A stretch of 13,830 nucleotides of DNA from Candidatus Hydrogenedentota bacterium (GTDB taxonomy: Bacteria > Hydrogenedentota > Hydrogenedentia > Hydrogenedentales > SLHB01), in the NCBI GenBank assembly GCA_003552485.1, contig PUMX01000429.1:1-13830 (forward strand), read 5' to 3'. Of this stretch, positions 1-7,158 are shown piece after piece. The number at the start of each line of letters is the position of its first letter. The first letter of the stretch is position 1. A program made the position numbers and the translations under genes. A model generated the notes under the pieces. That model was given only the letters and a program-made list of their open reading frames with translations, was not told where the DNA came from and did not search any database.

Positions 1-226
1 GAATGAGCGTGGGGACCTGGCCGGCGTCCGTCATTGATGGGGGCGCCAGCACGGCGGAGGCTTTGGTCGTGGCCAGATACCCTTTGTACCCGGGAGTAGC
101 CACAAACGTCACCTCTCCCTCTTCAGCTTCTCTGATGCCGTTCGCGCCGACGATCACAAAATTCGGATCGCCAACAACCACGGTCCCGCCGACGAGTTCG
201 GCAATCTGTGAGACGGTGGCGCTCAT
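1..226 (-). CDS. lpxD: LpxD, UDP-3-O-acylglucosamine N-acyltransferase (N-terminal part, cut by window edge)
   Basis: LpxD adds the second, N-linked acyl chain to UDP-3-O-acylglucosamine in lipid A synthesis, in the cytoplasm at the inner membrane. Only the first 75 residues are inside the window. They match the LpxD N-terminal domain: an IAELVGG segment near residue 7, a GDP turn near 19, then NGIREAEEGEVTF and a Y-K-x-YL-x-TTKASAVL stretch near residues 50-64. The left-handed beta-helix hexapeptide repeats and catalytic His would lie beyond position 1. The ATG at 226 is chosen because an in-frame TAA lies just upstream and the encoded start matches the family. No Shine-Dalgarno is visible; its place is taken by a perfect palindrome (see 229-246). 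The gene follows skp after 68 nt, the usual bamA-skp-lpxD order of diderm bacteria. Identity rests on the N-domain only. Confidence 0.9.
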   Translation of the reverse strand, partial: MSATVSQIAELVGGTVVVGDPNFVIVGANGIREAEEGEVTFVATPGYKGYLATTKASAVLAPPSMTDAGQVPTLI

Positions 227-228
227 GA

Positions 229-246
229 GCGGCGGTTAACCGCCGC
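229..246 (-). promoter_or_regulatory. 18-bp perfect palindrome directly upstream of the lpxD start
   Basis: The bases GCGGCGGTTAACCGCCGC read identically on both strands. As RNA this folds into a 7-bp GC-only stem with a UUAA loop that ends 2 nt before the lpxD ATG, covering the region where a Shine-Dalgarno would sit; none is visible elsewhere. It may limit or control lpxD translation, or be a protein-binding site. No T-run follows, so it is not a canonical intrinsic terminator. The palindrome is directly seen; its function is inferred. Confidence 0.5.
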
Positions 247-294
247 GGGGTTATGCGGACGTGCTTTATGACCTTGCATGCGGACTACCGGGGC

Positions 295-867
295 TTAAGA
301 GCCTGCTTGGTATTGGCTGTTGAGCCGCTCAATTACGCGCCCTGTCATATTCATAGTAGAGCTGTAATAGAGCACGCCGGAGGGAATGCCCGCGTCTCCA
401 TCAAGGATGAGGTGGTAGTTTTCCTCGACGCCGATCTCCTGTACGGCCTGGTCGATTTCACCGCGAAGCTGACTGATGACGCGATCGGCGTGACGCTGAA
501 TATCACGCTCCCAGTCCTCGCGTTGCGACATGACGCTGCGCAAGTCCCGCTCGATTTCGTCGCGCAGCTCAAGGGCCTCATCCTCAGGCATCGATTCGCG
601 TTGGGCGCGATAGCGTTCACGCTTGGCTTCAACGCGTTCGAGCATTTCGTCAATCTCTTGCTCGCGCTGGTTGATCTGCTGCTCGATGCGGCCCATTTCA
701 TCGATCTGACGTTGATAAGCGTCGTAGACGGCTTTCCGGTCGACGACTCCAATTCGGTAGCCGCCTTGTTGGTTGGAGTCTTGTGCAAAGCCGATTCCCG
801 TGTAGGAAACGCAAAGCACCACAGCTACGGCAACGATTGTCAGCGCAAATTGTGTACGGAATCTCAC
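295..867 (-). CDS. skp: Skp/OmpH-family periplasmic chaperone
   Basis: Skp-family proteins are periplasmic trimers whose coiled-coil arms hold unfolded outer-membrane proteins on the way to the BAM complex. The protein is 190 aa. Residues 1-28 are a signal peptide (basic VRFRTQ, a hydrophobic stretch to about residue 20, then GIGFA before Q29). A short segment with IGVVD near residue 39 precedes a long charged, Glu/Arg/Gln-rich coiled coil at roughly 48-145. The C-terminal part has YHLILDGDAG and LYYSS-xxNMTxRVIERLN, the usual OmpH ending that re-forms the trimer head. The GTG at 867 is preferred over an upstream ATG because it begins the signal peptide and has an AGAAGGA site at 877-883, spacing 9 nt. 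It sits between bamA and lpxD, which supports the assignment. Slightly longer than the classical ~160 aa Skp. Confidence 0.88.
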   Translation of the reverse strand: MRFRTQFALTIVAVAVVLCVSYTGIGFAQDSNQQGGYRIGVVDRKAVYDAYQRQIDEMGRIEQQINQREQEIDEMLERVEAKRERYRAQRESMPEDEALELRDEIERDLRSVMSQREDWERDIQRHADRVISQLRGEIDQAVQEIGVEENYHLILDGDAGIPSGVLYYSSTMNMTGRVIERLNSQYQAGS

Positions 868-1042
868 GATCTTACGTCCTTCTGTTATTGATTCACAGGC
901 CTGCATAGACTTGGTGGAACGGCCCACGGTGGGGATATGCTAGCTACGAATGCGGGCGGGAAAGCGCTCCCCCGGCCTTGGCGGAGCAACTGTCGGCCGC
1001 CGCGTTTCTGCGTCTTCGTTGGTGGCTTCATGCTGACGTGAG

Positions 1043-1072
1043 AGTATAGCAGGATGCCTGTCCGGCTAGCAA
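1043..1072 (-). promoter_or_regulatory. Candidate promoter for skp-lpxD
   Basis: On the minus strand a -35-like TTGCTA (1067-1072) and a -10-like TATACT (1043-1048) are separated by 18 nt, inside the 219-nt gap between bamA and skp. Transcription would start near 1036, leaving a leader of about 170 nt before the GTG of skp. The match is 4/6 and 5/6 to the sigma-70 consensus. This would allow skp-lpxD expression independent of clpC-bamA. Confidence 0.4.
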
Positions 1073-1086
1073 ACATCAAACACGTA

Positions 1087-3399
1087 TCAGAAGCGCAGAC
1101 CCGTCTGGAAATGGAACCGCCCCGAGCTCGTCTGATGGCGATCCGGATTAACGGGATGTCCGTAATCCAGACGCACCGGACCCAGCCGGGGCACGTCCAC
1201 GCCGAGACCAACTCCTGCGCCAAAACGCATCTCACCCAAATCAAAGTCGCTGGTGTCCGCCCAGACGCCGCCAGCGTCAACAAACGTGTAAAGGCGCAGA
1301 CGCTCATGCAGCCGGTACTTCACTTCCGCGTTGTTTATGAGCCGCAGGTTTCCGCCGACCGCGTCAAAATCGCCGAAGAAACCGAAACGGCGTTCGCGCG
1401 GGCTGATGTCGCGATTACGGTAGCCGCGCACCGTGGTCGTGCCGCCCGCGAAATAGCGATCGGAGAGGGGGACAAAATCCGATGGCCCGTACTCTTGGAC
1501 ATAGCCTTCGCGTGTGCGGAACGATAGGACGAATCGGTCTTCGTCGCCTACGCCCCAGAACCACTCGGAGTCGTGATCAAGCTTGAAGAAATGATTATCG
1601 CCGCCCAATCCGGCCACTTCGATGTTGAATTCATGACGCGCGCCGCCGGTGGGATCGAACCGACGGTCGAGCGTGTCACGAGAGATGCCCCATGCTGCGC
1701 TTATGGTAGTGGTGTCGCCTCGCTCGCGCCGCAACTGTCGCGAGGCGCGGAACGGCAGATCGCTTATGTCTATGTAGCGGTAACGGAGTGAACCGCGGGT
1801 TGTCACGTGAGGGGAAAGCACCTTGCCGATCCGGACTTGGGCCCCACGCATGTCTTCGCGGAAATCGATGCCGCCCCGGTACCGCACGGATTGTTGAAAC
1901 ACATCGAAACCGCCTGCCAGCGGATAGCCAAAGATCTCGGGATCGGTGAAGCCGACATTGTATTCAGTGCGTCTTTCGCCGATATGGACGCGCGCGTTGA
2001 ACTCCTGACCGCCGCCCGCGAAGGTGGGCGGATTGGCGATGTCGAAGTTCCGTAACCGCAGATCCGTGTAACCACCGATGCCATCATCGGGACTGTAGCC
2101 GGCGCCAAATCCGAATTCGCCCGTGCGCGCTTCTTCGAGTTCCAGTACGATGTTCTCAAAGCGCGGATCGTCTTCGATGGGCTCAAGGCTGAACCGAACA
2201 TCATCGAAGAAGTTGGTGTTCTCCAACTCGCGTTGGCTCAAGCGGATCATGCTTCCGTCAAAACGTTCGCCAGGACGAATGTGAAGGTGGCGGCGGATGA
2301 CGTCGTCGCGGGTGACTTCGTTGCCCGTGATACGGATTTCGCGGACGTATTTCAGGTCACCCTCATGGATACGGTGAACAACGTTGGTTGTCTTCGTGTC
2401 CGGGTCGATCGTGACCAGCGGCGTGACCTCGGCGTCGACATAGCCGCTGTCGCTGTAGCCTTGGGCGATTAGGTCGGCATCGGCTTGCACCTGGCTTCGG
2501 TTATGCACCGCCGTAGGCAAGACCTCAATGATGCCCATGATTTCGTCGTCTTCATAGACGATGTTGCCCTCGACGGCAAGGCGTTCCACATGGTAGGCTG
2601 GGCCCTCCTCGATATACACCGTGATATGCATGCGGTTGCCGGCCTCGGTGTAATCGAACTCCGTGCCCACGACTTCAGCTTCCAGGTGACCGTAATTGGC
2701 GTAGGTGCGCTCGATTAAGCGCAGATCGGCTTCGAATTGGTTTTCGTCGTAACGGCCTCCAAGAAACCACCATGCGCGGCTGGTCTCAATCAGACGGCGC
2801 AGGTAGCGATCAGACAGGGTCTCGTTGCCGACGAAGTCGATGCGGCTGATGCGTGCGCGCGGGCCTTCCTCGATGGCATAGGTCAGGCGGAGTTCACCGG
2901 GACCGATTTCCTCGGCGCTTATCTCGACCCGCGGCGCAGGGAACCCACGTTCCTCGTAGACGTTCAGTATAGCCTCACGTTCTTCTTCGAAGGCCTCTTC
3001 CGCGAACGAATCGCCCTCGCGCCACGTCAGCGCGCCGCGGATGTGCGTTTCCCGCACCCGGTCGTTGCCGATGATTTGGATCTCCCGGATCATCCGCTTT
3101 TCTTCGAAGATGTAGGTGACGGCGACTTCGTCGTCGACGGGTTCGGCTTCCACGCGGACGGTGGAGAAGTAGCCCATGTTATGGAGCCTACTGAGATCGC
3201 GCGCCGACGCCCGCGGCGAATAGGGTTCGCCGGGCTGGACCTCGATCTGGCCTCGCGCCAAACTGGGGCTTACCCGTTCCAACCCCTCCAAATTCACTTC
3301 CCGCACAATACGCCCGGCGTACTCCTGCGCAATAGCGACGGAACACACCGGGCCAATGATTAGGGCGATCGCCGCCCACACGAAGATATGTCTGCTCAA
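1087..3399 (-). CDS. bamA: BamA, outer-membrane protein assembly factor
   Basis: BamA is the Omp85 core of the beta-barrel assembly machine that folds and inserts outer-membrane proteins. The 770-aa protein is of normal family length. Residues 1-25 are a signal peptide ending in VAIAQ. Five POTRA repeats follow at roughly 28-100, 101-178, 181-264, 267-347 and 350-423, each ending in short I/V-EEG or EE-type strands. The 16-strand barrel spans about 428-770 and carries the L6 lid motif VRGY at 657-660, a GGN at 682-684, and the C-terminal aromatic F770 of the beta-signal. The start is a TTG at 3399 that overlaps the clpC stop (TTGA). A GGAAGGTG site at 3407-3414, 7 nt away, supports it. The overlap implies coupling to clpC, while skp and lpxD follow downstream. 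No truncation or missing motif is seen. Confidence 0.96.
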   Translation of the reverse strand: MSRHIFVWAAIALIIGPVCSVAIAQEYAGRIVREVNLEGLERVSPSLARGQIEVQPGEPYSPRASARDLSRLHNMGYFSTVRVEAEPVDDEVAVTYIFEEKRMIREIQIIGNDRVRETHIRGALTWREGDSFAEEAFEEEREAILNVYEERGFPAPRVEISAEEIGPGELRLTYAIEEGPRARISRIDFVGNETLSDRYLRRLIETSRAWWFLGGRYDENQFEADLRLIERTYANYGHLEAEVVGTEFDYTEAGNRMHITVYIEEGPAYHVERLAVEGNIVYEDDEIMGIIEVLPTAVHNRSQVQADADLIAQGYSDSGYVDAEVTPLVTIDPDTKTTNVVHRIHEGDLKYVREIRITGNEVTRDDVIRRHLHIRPGERFDGSMIRLSQRELENTNFFDDVRFSLEPIEDDPRFENIVLELEEARTGEFGFGAGYSPDDGIGGYTDLRLRNFDIANPPTFAGGGQEFNARVHIGERRTEYNVGFTDPEIFGYPLAGGFDVFQQSVRYRGGIDFREDMRGAQVRIGKVLSPHVTTRGSLRYRYIDISDLPFRASRQLRRERGDTTTISAAWGISRDTLDRRFDPTGGARHEFNIEVAGLGGDNHFFKLDHDSEWFWGVGDEDRFVLSFRTREGYVQEYGPSDFVPLSDRYFAGGTTTVRGYRNRDISPRERRFGFFGDFDAVGGNLRLINNAEVKYRLHERLRLYTFVDAGGVWADTSDFDLGEMRFGAGVGLGVDVPRLGPVRLDYGHPVNPDRHQTSSGRFHFQTGLRF

Positions 3400-5855
3400 G
3401 TGGTCACACCTTCCGCTGCCGGCGCACCGGACACAAACTCCAGCTTGTCCTCCCCTTCAGCAAGCCGGACTTCCAGCTCCGCGCCGGGCTCATAGTCACC
3501 TTTCAACAGGAACTCGGACAAGGGATCCTCGACATACTGCTGCACCGCCCGGCGCAATGGCCTGGCGCCGTACTGCTCATCGCTTCCCTGGCGCGCCAGG
3601 AACTGCTTGGCCTCGGGGGTGAGCTTGAGGTGGATCCCCTTGTCGAGCGCCCGTTCTACCACTTCCGTGGCATGAATATCAACAATCTCCAGCAACTGCT
3701 CCTGAGTAAGCCGGTGAAACACGACCACTTCGTCCACGCGGTTCAGGAATTCCGGGTTGAAAACCTTCTTGACCTCATCCATCACCCGGTCGCGCATTTC
3801 GGCGTAGCGGTCTTCCTCGGAGTCCCGTTGAAATCCAACGGTGGTGTGCTTTCCGATGCGCCGCGCGCCAACGTTACTGGTCATGACAAGGACCGTGTTG
3901 CGGAAGTCGACCTTGCGCCCCGTCGCGTCGGTCATGTGCCCGTCTTCCAAAACCTGAAGTAGGATATTGAAAACATCGGGATGAGCCTTTTCGATCTCGT
4001 CGAAGAGCACCACCGAGTATGGGCGCCGCCGCACTTGCTCGGTCAGTTGTCCGCCTTCGTTGTAGCCGACGTAACCGGGGGGCGCGCCAGCGAGGCGAGA
4101 GACGGCGAACTTCTCCATGTATTCCGACATGTCAATGGTAATGAGCGCGTCTTCATCGCCGAACATGAACGACGCCAGTGTCTTGGCGAGCAAGGTCTTG
4201 CCTACGCCCGTTGGGCCGAGAAACAGAAACGAGCCGACGGGGCGTTTACTGCTCTTCATCCCAGCGCGCGAACGCTGAATTGCCCGCGTCACTGCGTCAA
4301 TGGCTTCGTCTTGTCCAACGACCGACTTGTGAAGTTCATCACGCATGCGAAGCAAACGCTCGGATTCTTTTTCTTCGAGTTTGGTCAAGGGCACGCCGGT
4401 CCACTTTGACACGATGAACGCGACGTCTTCTTCGGTCACCGCAGCCTCGGCCGAGTCGCGGCGGCGCTCCCATTCGCGCTTACTCTCGTCGAGCTTGGCG
4501 ATGAGGGTGCGTTCGCGGTCGCGCAAACTTGCCGCCTTCTCATACTCTTGGTTGCGGATGGCGCTTTCCTTTTCCTGCGTGACTTGCTCGATCTCTTGTT
4601 CGATCTGTTTGAGTTCGCCGGGGCGCGTGGTCACTTTCAAACGCGCCCGGCTGCCCGCTTCGTCGATGACGTCCACGGCTTTGTCGGGCAAGAACCGGTC
4701 AGTGATGTACTGATTGGACAGCCGCGCCGCCGCCACAATAGCCTCGTCAGAAAATTTGACGCGGTGGTGGGCTTCGTACTTATCCCGCAGGCCTTTTATG
4801 ATCTCCACGGTCTCGTCGACGGTTGGAGCGTCGACGAGAATCGTCTGAAAACGCCGGGCGAGGGCCGCGTCTTTCTCAATGTGTTTGCGGTATTCGTCCA
4901 TCGTCGTGGCGCCGATGCACTGAAGTTCGCCACGGGCCAACGAGGGTTTGAGCATGTTGGCGGCGTCCACGGCGCCCTCAGCCGCGCCCGCGCCCACGAT
5001 GGTGTGCAACTCGTCAATGAACAGGATGATGTTGTCGGCCCTACGGATTTCCTTCATGACCGACTTCAACCGTTCCTCGAACTGCCCACGGTACTTGGTG
5101 CCCGCGACCACGCCAGCCAGATCCAGCGTCAGCACGCGCCGGTTCAGCAGCAAGTCAGGCACGTCGCCGTTGACAATGGCCTGGGCTAAGCCTTCTACGA
5201 TGGCCGTCTTCCCAACCCCGGCCTCTCCAATCAAGACGGGATTGTTCTTCGTGCGGCGGCTCAATACCTGAACGACCCGTTCAATCTCGTTTGCCCGGCC
5301 GATCACCGGATCGAGCTTGCCCTCTTGGGCCAAGGCCGTCAGATCGCGGCCAAAGGTGTCCAGCGCTGGCGTTTGCGACTTCTTTCCGGAACTGGCTTGC
5401 GGACTGCTCGACTTGCTTTGGTCGCCGAGCAATCGGATGATCTCGGTTTGTACGCGCTCGAGATCGATCTTCATGTCCTGCAGCACTTTGGCGGCGATGC
5501 CTTCGCCTTCTTTGACGAGTCCCAGCAGAATATGTTCGGTTCCGATGTAACTGTGATTAAAACGGCGCGCTTCTTCCACGGCCAGTTCCAGCACCTTTTT
5601 GGCCCGCGGCGTGAACGCGATCTCGTCGCTAGGAATCACGGAAGCCCCGCGTTGCACCTGTTGCTCGATCTCCATGGCGAGCGCCTCGATGTCCACGCCC
5701 AAGTTCTCAAGGGCGCGCGCGGCTATGCCGTCGGGTTCACGGCACAGGCCCAACAGTATATGTTCGGTGCGAACGTATTCGCTGCCAAGCCGGGTGGCTT
5801 CTTCACGGGCTGAACTCACCACGTGTTTCGCGCGTTCGGTAAATCGTTCCCACAT
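3396..5855 (-). CDS. clpC: ClpC, AAA+ unfoldase of the ClpCP protease
   Basis: ClpC is a hexameric ATP-driven unfoldase that feeds substrates to ClpP. The protein is 819 aa from the ATG at 5855. Two Clp-N repeats cover about 1-145, each with a TEHILLGL motif (Glu31 and Glu107). AAA1 has Walker A GEAGVGKT (210-217), Walker B LFIDE (278-282) and an ARRF arginine finger near 333-336. A coiled-coil middle domain with a UVR-like NQEYEKAASLRD motif lies near 410-470. AAA2 has Walker A GPTGVGKT (547-554), Walker B VVLFDE (615-620) and MTSN (658-661). The ClpP-docking tripeptide VGF at 673-675 shows that it works with ClpP, not as a ClpB-type disaggregase. A TTG nine bases upstream (5864) is only 1 nt from the GAGAGGA site at 5866-5872, so the ATG, 10 nt away, is preferred. 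It follows mcsA and mcsB and overlaps bamA. Confidence 0.96.
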   Translation of the reverse strand: MWERFTERAKHVVSSAREEATRLGSEYVRTEHILLGLCREPDGIAARALENLGVDIEALAMEIEQQVQRGASVIPSDEIAFTPRAKKVLELAVEEARRFNHSYIGTEHILLGLVKEGEGIAAKVLQDMKIDLERVQTEIIRLLGDQSKSSSPQASSGKKSQTPALDTFGRDLTALAQEGKLDPVIGRANEIERVVQVLSRRTKNNPVLIGEAGVGKTAIVEGLAQAIVNGDVPDLLLNRRVLTLDLAGVVAGTKYRGQFEERLKSVMKEIRRADNIILFIDELHTIVGAGAAEGAVDAANMLKPSLARGELQCIGATTMDEYRKHIEKDAALARRFQTILVDAPTVDETVEIIKGLRDKYEAHHRVKFSDEAIVAAARLSNQYITDRFLPDKAVDVIDEAGSRARLKVTTRPGELKQIEQEIEQVTQEKESAIRNQEYEKAASLRDRERTLIAKLDESKREWERRRDSAEAAVTEEDVAFIVSKWTGVPLTKLEEKESERLLRMRDELHKSVVGQDEAIDAVTRAIQRSRAGMKSSKRPVGSFLFLGPTGVGKTLLAKTLASFMFGDEDALITIDMSEYMEKFAVSRLAGAPPGYVGYNEGGQLTEQVRRRPYSVVLFDEIEKAHPDVFNILLQVLEDGHMTDATGRKVDFRNTVLVMTSNVGARRIGKHTTVGFQRDSEEDRYAEMRDRVMDEVKKVFNPEFLNRVDEVVVFHRLTQEQLLEIVDIHATEVVERALDKGIHLKLTPEAKQFLARQGSDEQYGARPLRRAVQQYVEDPLSEFLLKGDYEPGAELEVRLAEGEDKLEFVSGAPAAEGVTT
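3407..3414 (-). promoter_or_regulatory. Ribosome binding site deciding the TTG start of bamA
   Basis: GGAAGGTG on the minus strand, 7 nt before the TTG at 3399. It lies inside the last codons of clpC. It supports a non-ATG start that gives a complete signal peptide beginning L/M-SRHIFVW. Confidence 0.6.
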
Positions 5856-6063
5856 GTGTGCCAAATCCTCTCGCTATCGTGTATTGAGAACTACAATCTT
5901 GTTCTGGCTGCTTGACGCGCGGCAAGTCGAACGGGCCGACCTATACCAAGCGCGTCCGCTTGCCCATCTCCGGCTCTTGGGGCGCTTTTCGTGTGTATGC
6001 CGGGACTTGTTGTTGACGGGAGCCAACCCCCTGCGCCGAATGCGGCCCCGAACGCAACGCCTT

Positions 6064-6100
6064 GCTCCCGGAGCGGCCGCACGAACGGGGGCTCCCGTTC
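6064..6100 (-). promoter_or_regulatory. Hairpin cluster between mcsB and clpC
   Basis: A perfect 7-bp stem with a 4-nt loop (GAACGGG / CCCGTTC, 6083-6100) begins 5 nt after the mcsB stop. A second small dyad (GCTC-CCG-GAGC, 6064-6074) and a GCGGCCGC palindrome (6073-6080) lie just downstream. No T-run follows on the minus strand, so a classical intrinsic terminator is unlikely. Partial attenuation, an RNA processing site or 3'-end stabilisation of mcsA-mcsB mRNA are possible. The rest of the 250-nt gap up to clpC shows no clear promoter or gene. Confidence 0.4.
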
Positions 6101-6105
6101 TTCCT

Positions 6106-7149
6106 CTAGGAAATGCGGGCGCGGAACAGGCTTGCCCGCTCCGTGCTTAGCGTCAAATCATCGCATTCCGCGCCGTGCCGTAGTTCGAGGTGAGCCGGGT
6201 GCGCCTCAATCGTCAGCTCATTGAGCAAGCGGTAGGTCAGATTGCTCACCACTCCGGCGGTTAACCCAAGACGCAACGAGGATAGAACCTCTAGCGCTTC
6301 TCTTAGTTCCAGCAGCCGCGCTCCTCGCGCATTGCCTAACGCCCGGTTGACCCGGTCCTCGAGGCTGAGAAGGCCCTCTTCGCAAAGTGTGTTGCGCGCC
6401 TCGTTTTCTTGCTCCAGTATGTCTTGCGCAAAATGGCGGATGTGATAAACGATTTCCTGCTCGGCTCGGCCGAGCGTGGCCTGGTTCGACAGCTTATACA
6501 GCGCGCCTGGCGCTTCGCTGATTGCGCCAAAGAGACCCTGGAGTACGTGGTGTTGCTCGCGGACGCGTTGTTCAATGCCGAGAATACGCGACAAGCTTGT
6601 CAGCGCGGGCAGATGCAACGTAACCGCCAGTGTAAAGCCCGTGCCCACTTCGGTCAGCTTGGGCGACAAGTAGCCAAGCCGTTCGTCGAACGCGAAATCG
6701 AGGGTTTGACTCAGCGCGTCATCGAGCGCGTTGAGGCCGGTCCAAGCCGCGGACGGCTCCAGCCCTGACATCATCTGGCGTATGCGGATATGGTTAAGCT
6801 CGTTAACCATCACGCTTATGGATTGGTCATGGCTGACGTAGACGCCGCGCGGACCCGTTGCGCGAATCAGATTCTCGGTTACGAGTTGGCGCTCTTGGAA
6901 GAACCGGATGTCGCGTGAGTCAGCGTCGATAAAGGAGTAGTACTGTCCCTTTTCAAGCAGCCCCGCGCTTTCGATGGCGTTCAGCGCACGTTCCTCGACG
7001 GCGCGCAAATCCTCTCGGGAACAACGGCCAGGAAACGGAAAATCGGCCAGGTTACGCACCAGCGACCCCTGCGTCATGATTACATGCTCAGGTTGGGGTC
7101 CGCTGGCGTCCAGCCATTTGGCGTGCTTGTCGAGTAAAGTCTCAACCAT
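6106..7149 (-). CDS. mcsB: McsB-family protein, predicted catalytically inactive (pseudo-arginine-kinase)
   Basis: McsB proteins are phosphagen-kinase-fold enzymes that phosphorylate arginines to mark proteins for ClpCP, and they also bind ClpC directly. This 347-aa protein aligns end to end: FPFPGRCS near 37, DERLGYLSP (155-163), EVGTG (167-171), HLPAL (179-183), SEAPG (211-215) and SNQATLG (221-227). The active site is not preserved. SSRIRLARN has become MTQGSLVRN (25-33), replacing two arginines by Gln27 and Ser29. NEEDH has become NELNH (116-120), with Leu118 for the catalytic Glu. GTGLRASV has become GTGFTLAV, with Thr173 for Arg. RGxxGE has become QGLFGA (204-209), replacing Arg by Gln204 and Glu by Ala209. 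Only Arg122 of the ATP-binding set remains. The frame is open throughout, so this is not a decaying gene by frameshift. ATG at 7149, 9 nt after mcsA. The McsB assignment is secure by context and fold; the inactivity is inferred. Confidence 0.9.
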   Translation of the reverse strand: MVETLLDKHAKWLDASGPQPEHVIMTQGSLVRNLADFPFPGRCSREDLRAVEERALNAIESAGLLEKGQYYSFIDADSRDIRFFQERQLVTENLIRATGPRGVYVSHDQSISVMVNELNHIRIRQMMSGLEPSAAWTGLNALDDALSQTLDFAFDERLGYLSPKLTEVGTGFTLAVTLHLPALTSLSRILGIEQRVREQHHVLQGLFGAISEAPGALYKLSNQATLGRAEQEIVYHIRHFAQDILEQENEARNTLCEEGLLSLEDRVNRALGNARGARLLELREALEVLSSLRLGLTAGVVSNLTYRLLNELTIEAHPAHLELRHGAECDDLTLSTERASLFRARIS

Positions 7150-7158
7150 GGCTTACTG

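Noticed and set aside
253..891. 212-codon plus-strand frame opposite skp
   Set aside because: It is a shadow of the well-supported skp gene on the other strand, as are the other long plus-strand frames opposite bamA, clpC and nnrD.
885..1031. 48-codon basic minus-strand reading frame between bamA and skp
   Set aside because: No ribosome binding site, no recognisable domain, low-complexity Arg/Pro/Gly composition; more likely part of the skp leader.
5891..6082. Small minus-strand frame in the mcsB-clpC spacer
   Set aside because: No SD, no domain, and it runs through the hairpin cluster; composition follows the GC content only.
6106..7149. mcsB as a decaying pseudogene
   Set aside because: Full length, no frameshift or internal stop, fold motifs conserved and neat junctions with neighbours; targeted active-site loss fits a retained pseudokinase better.
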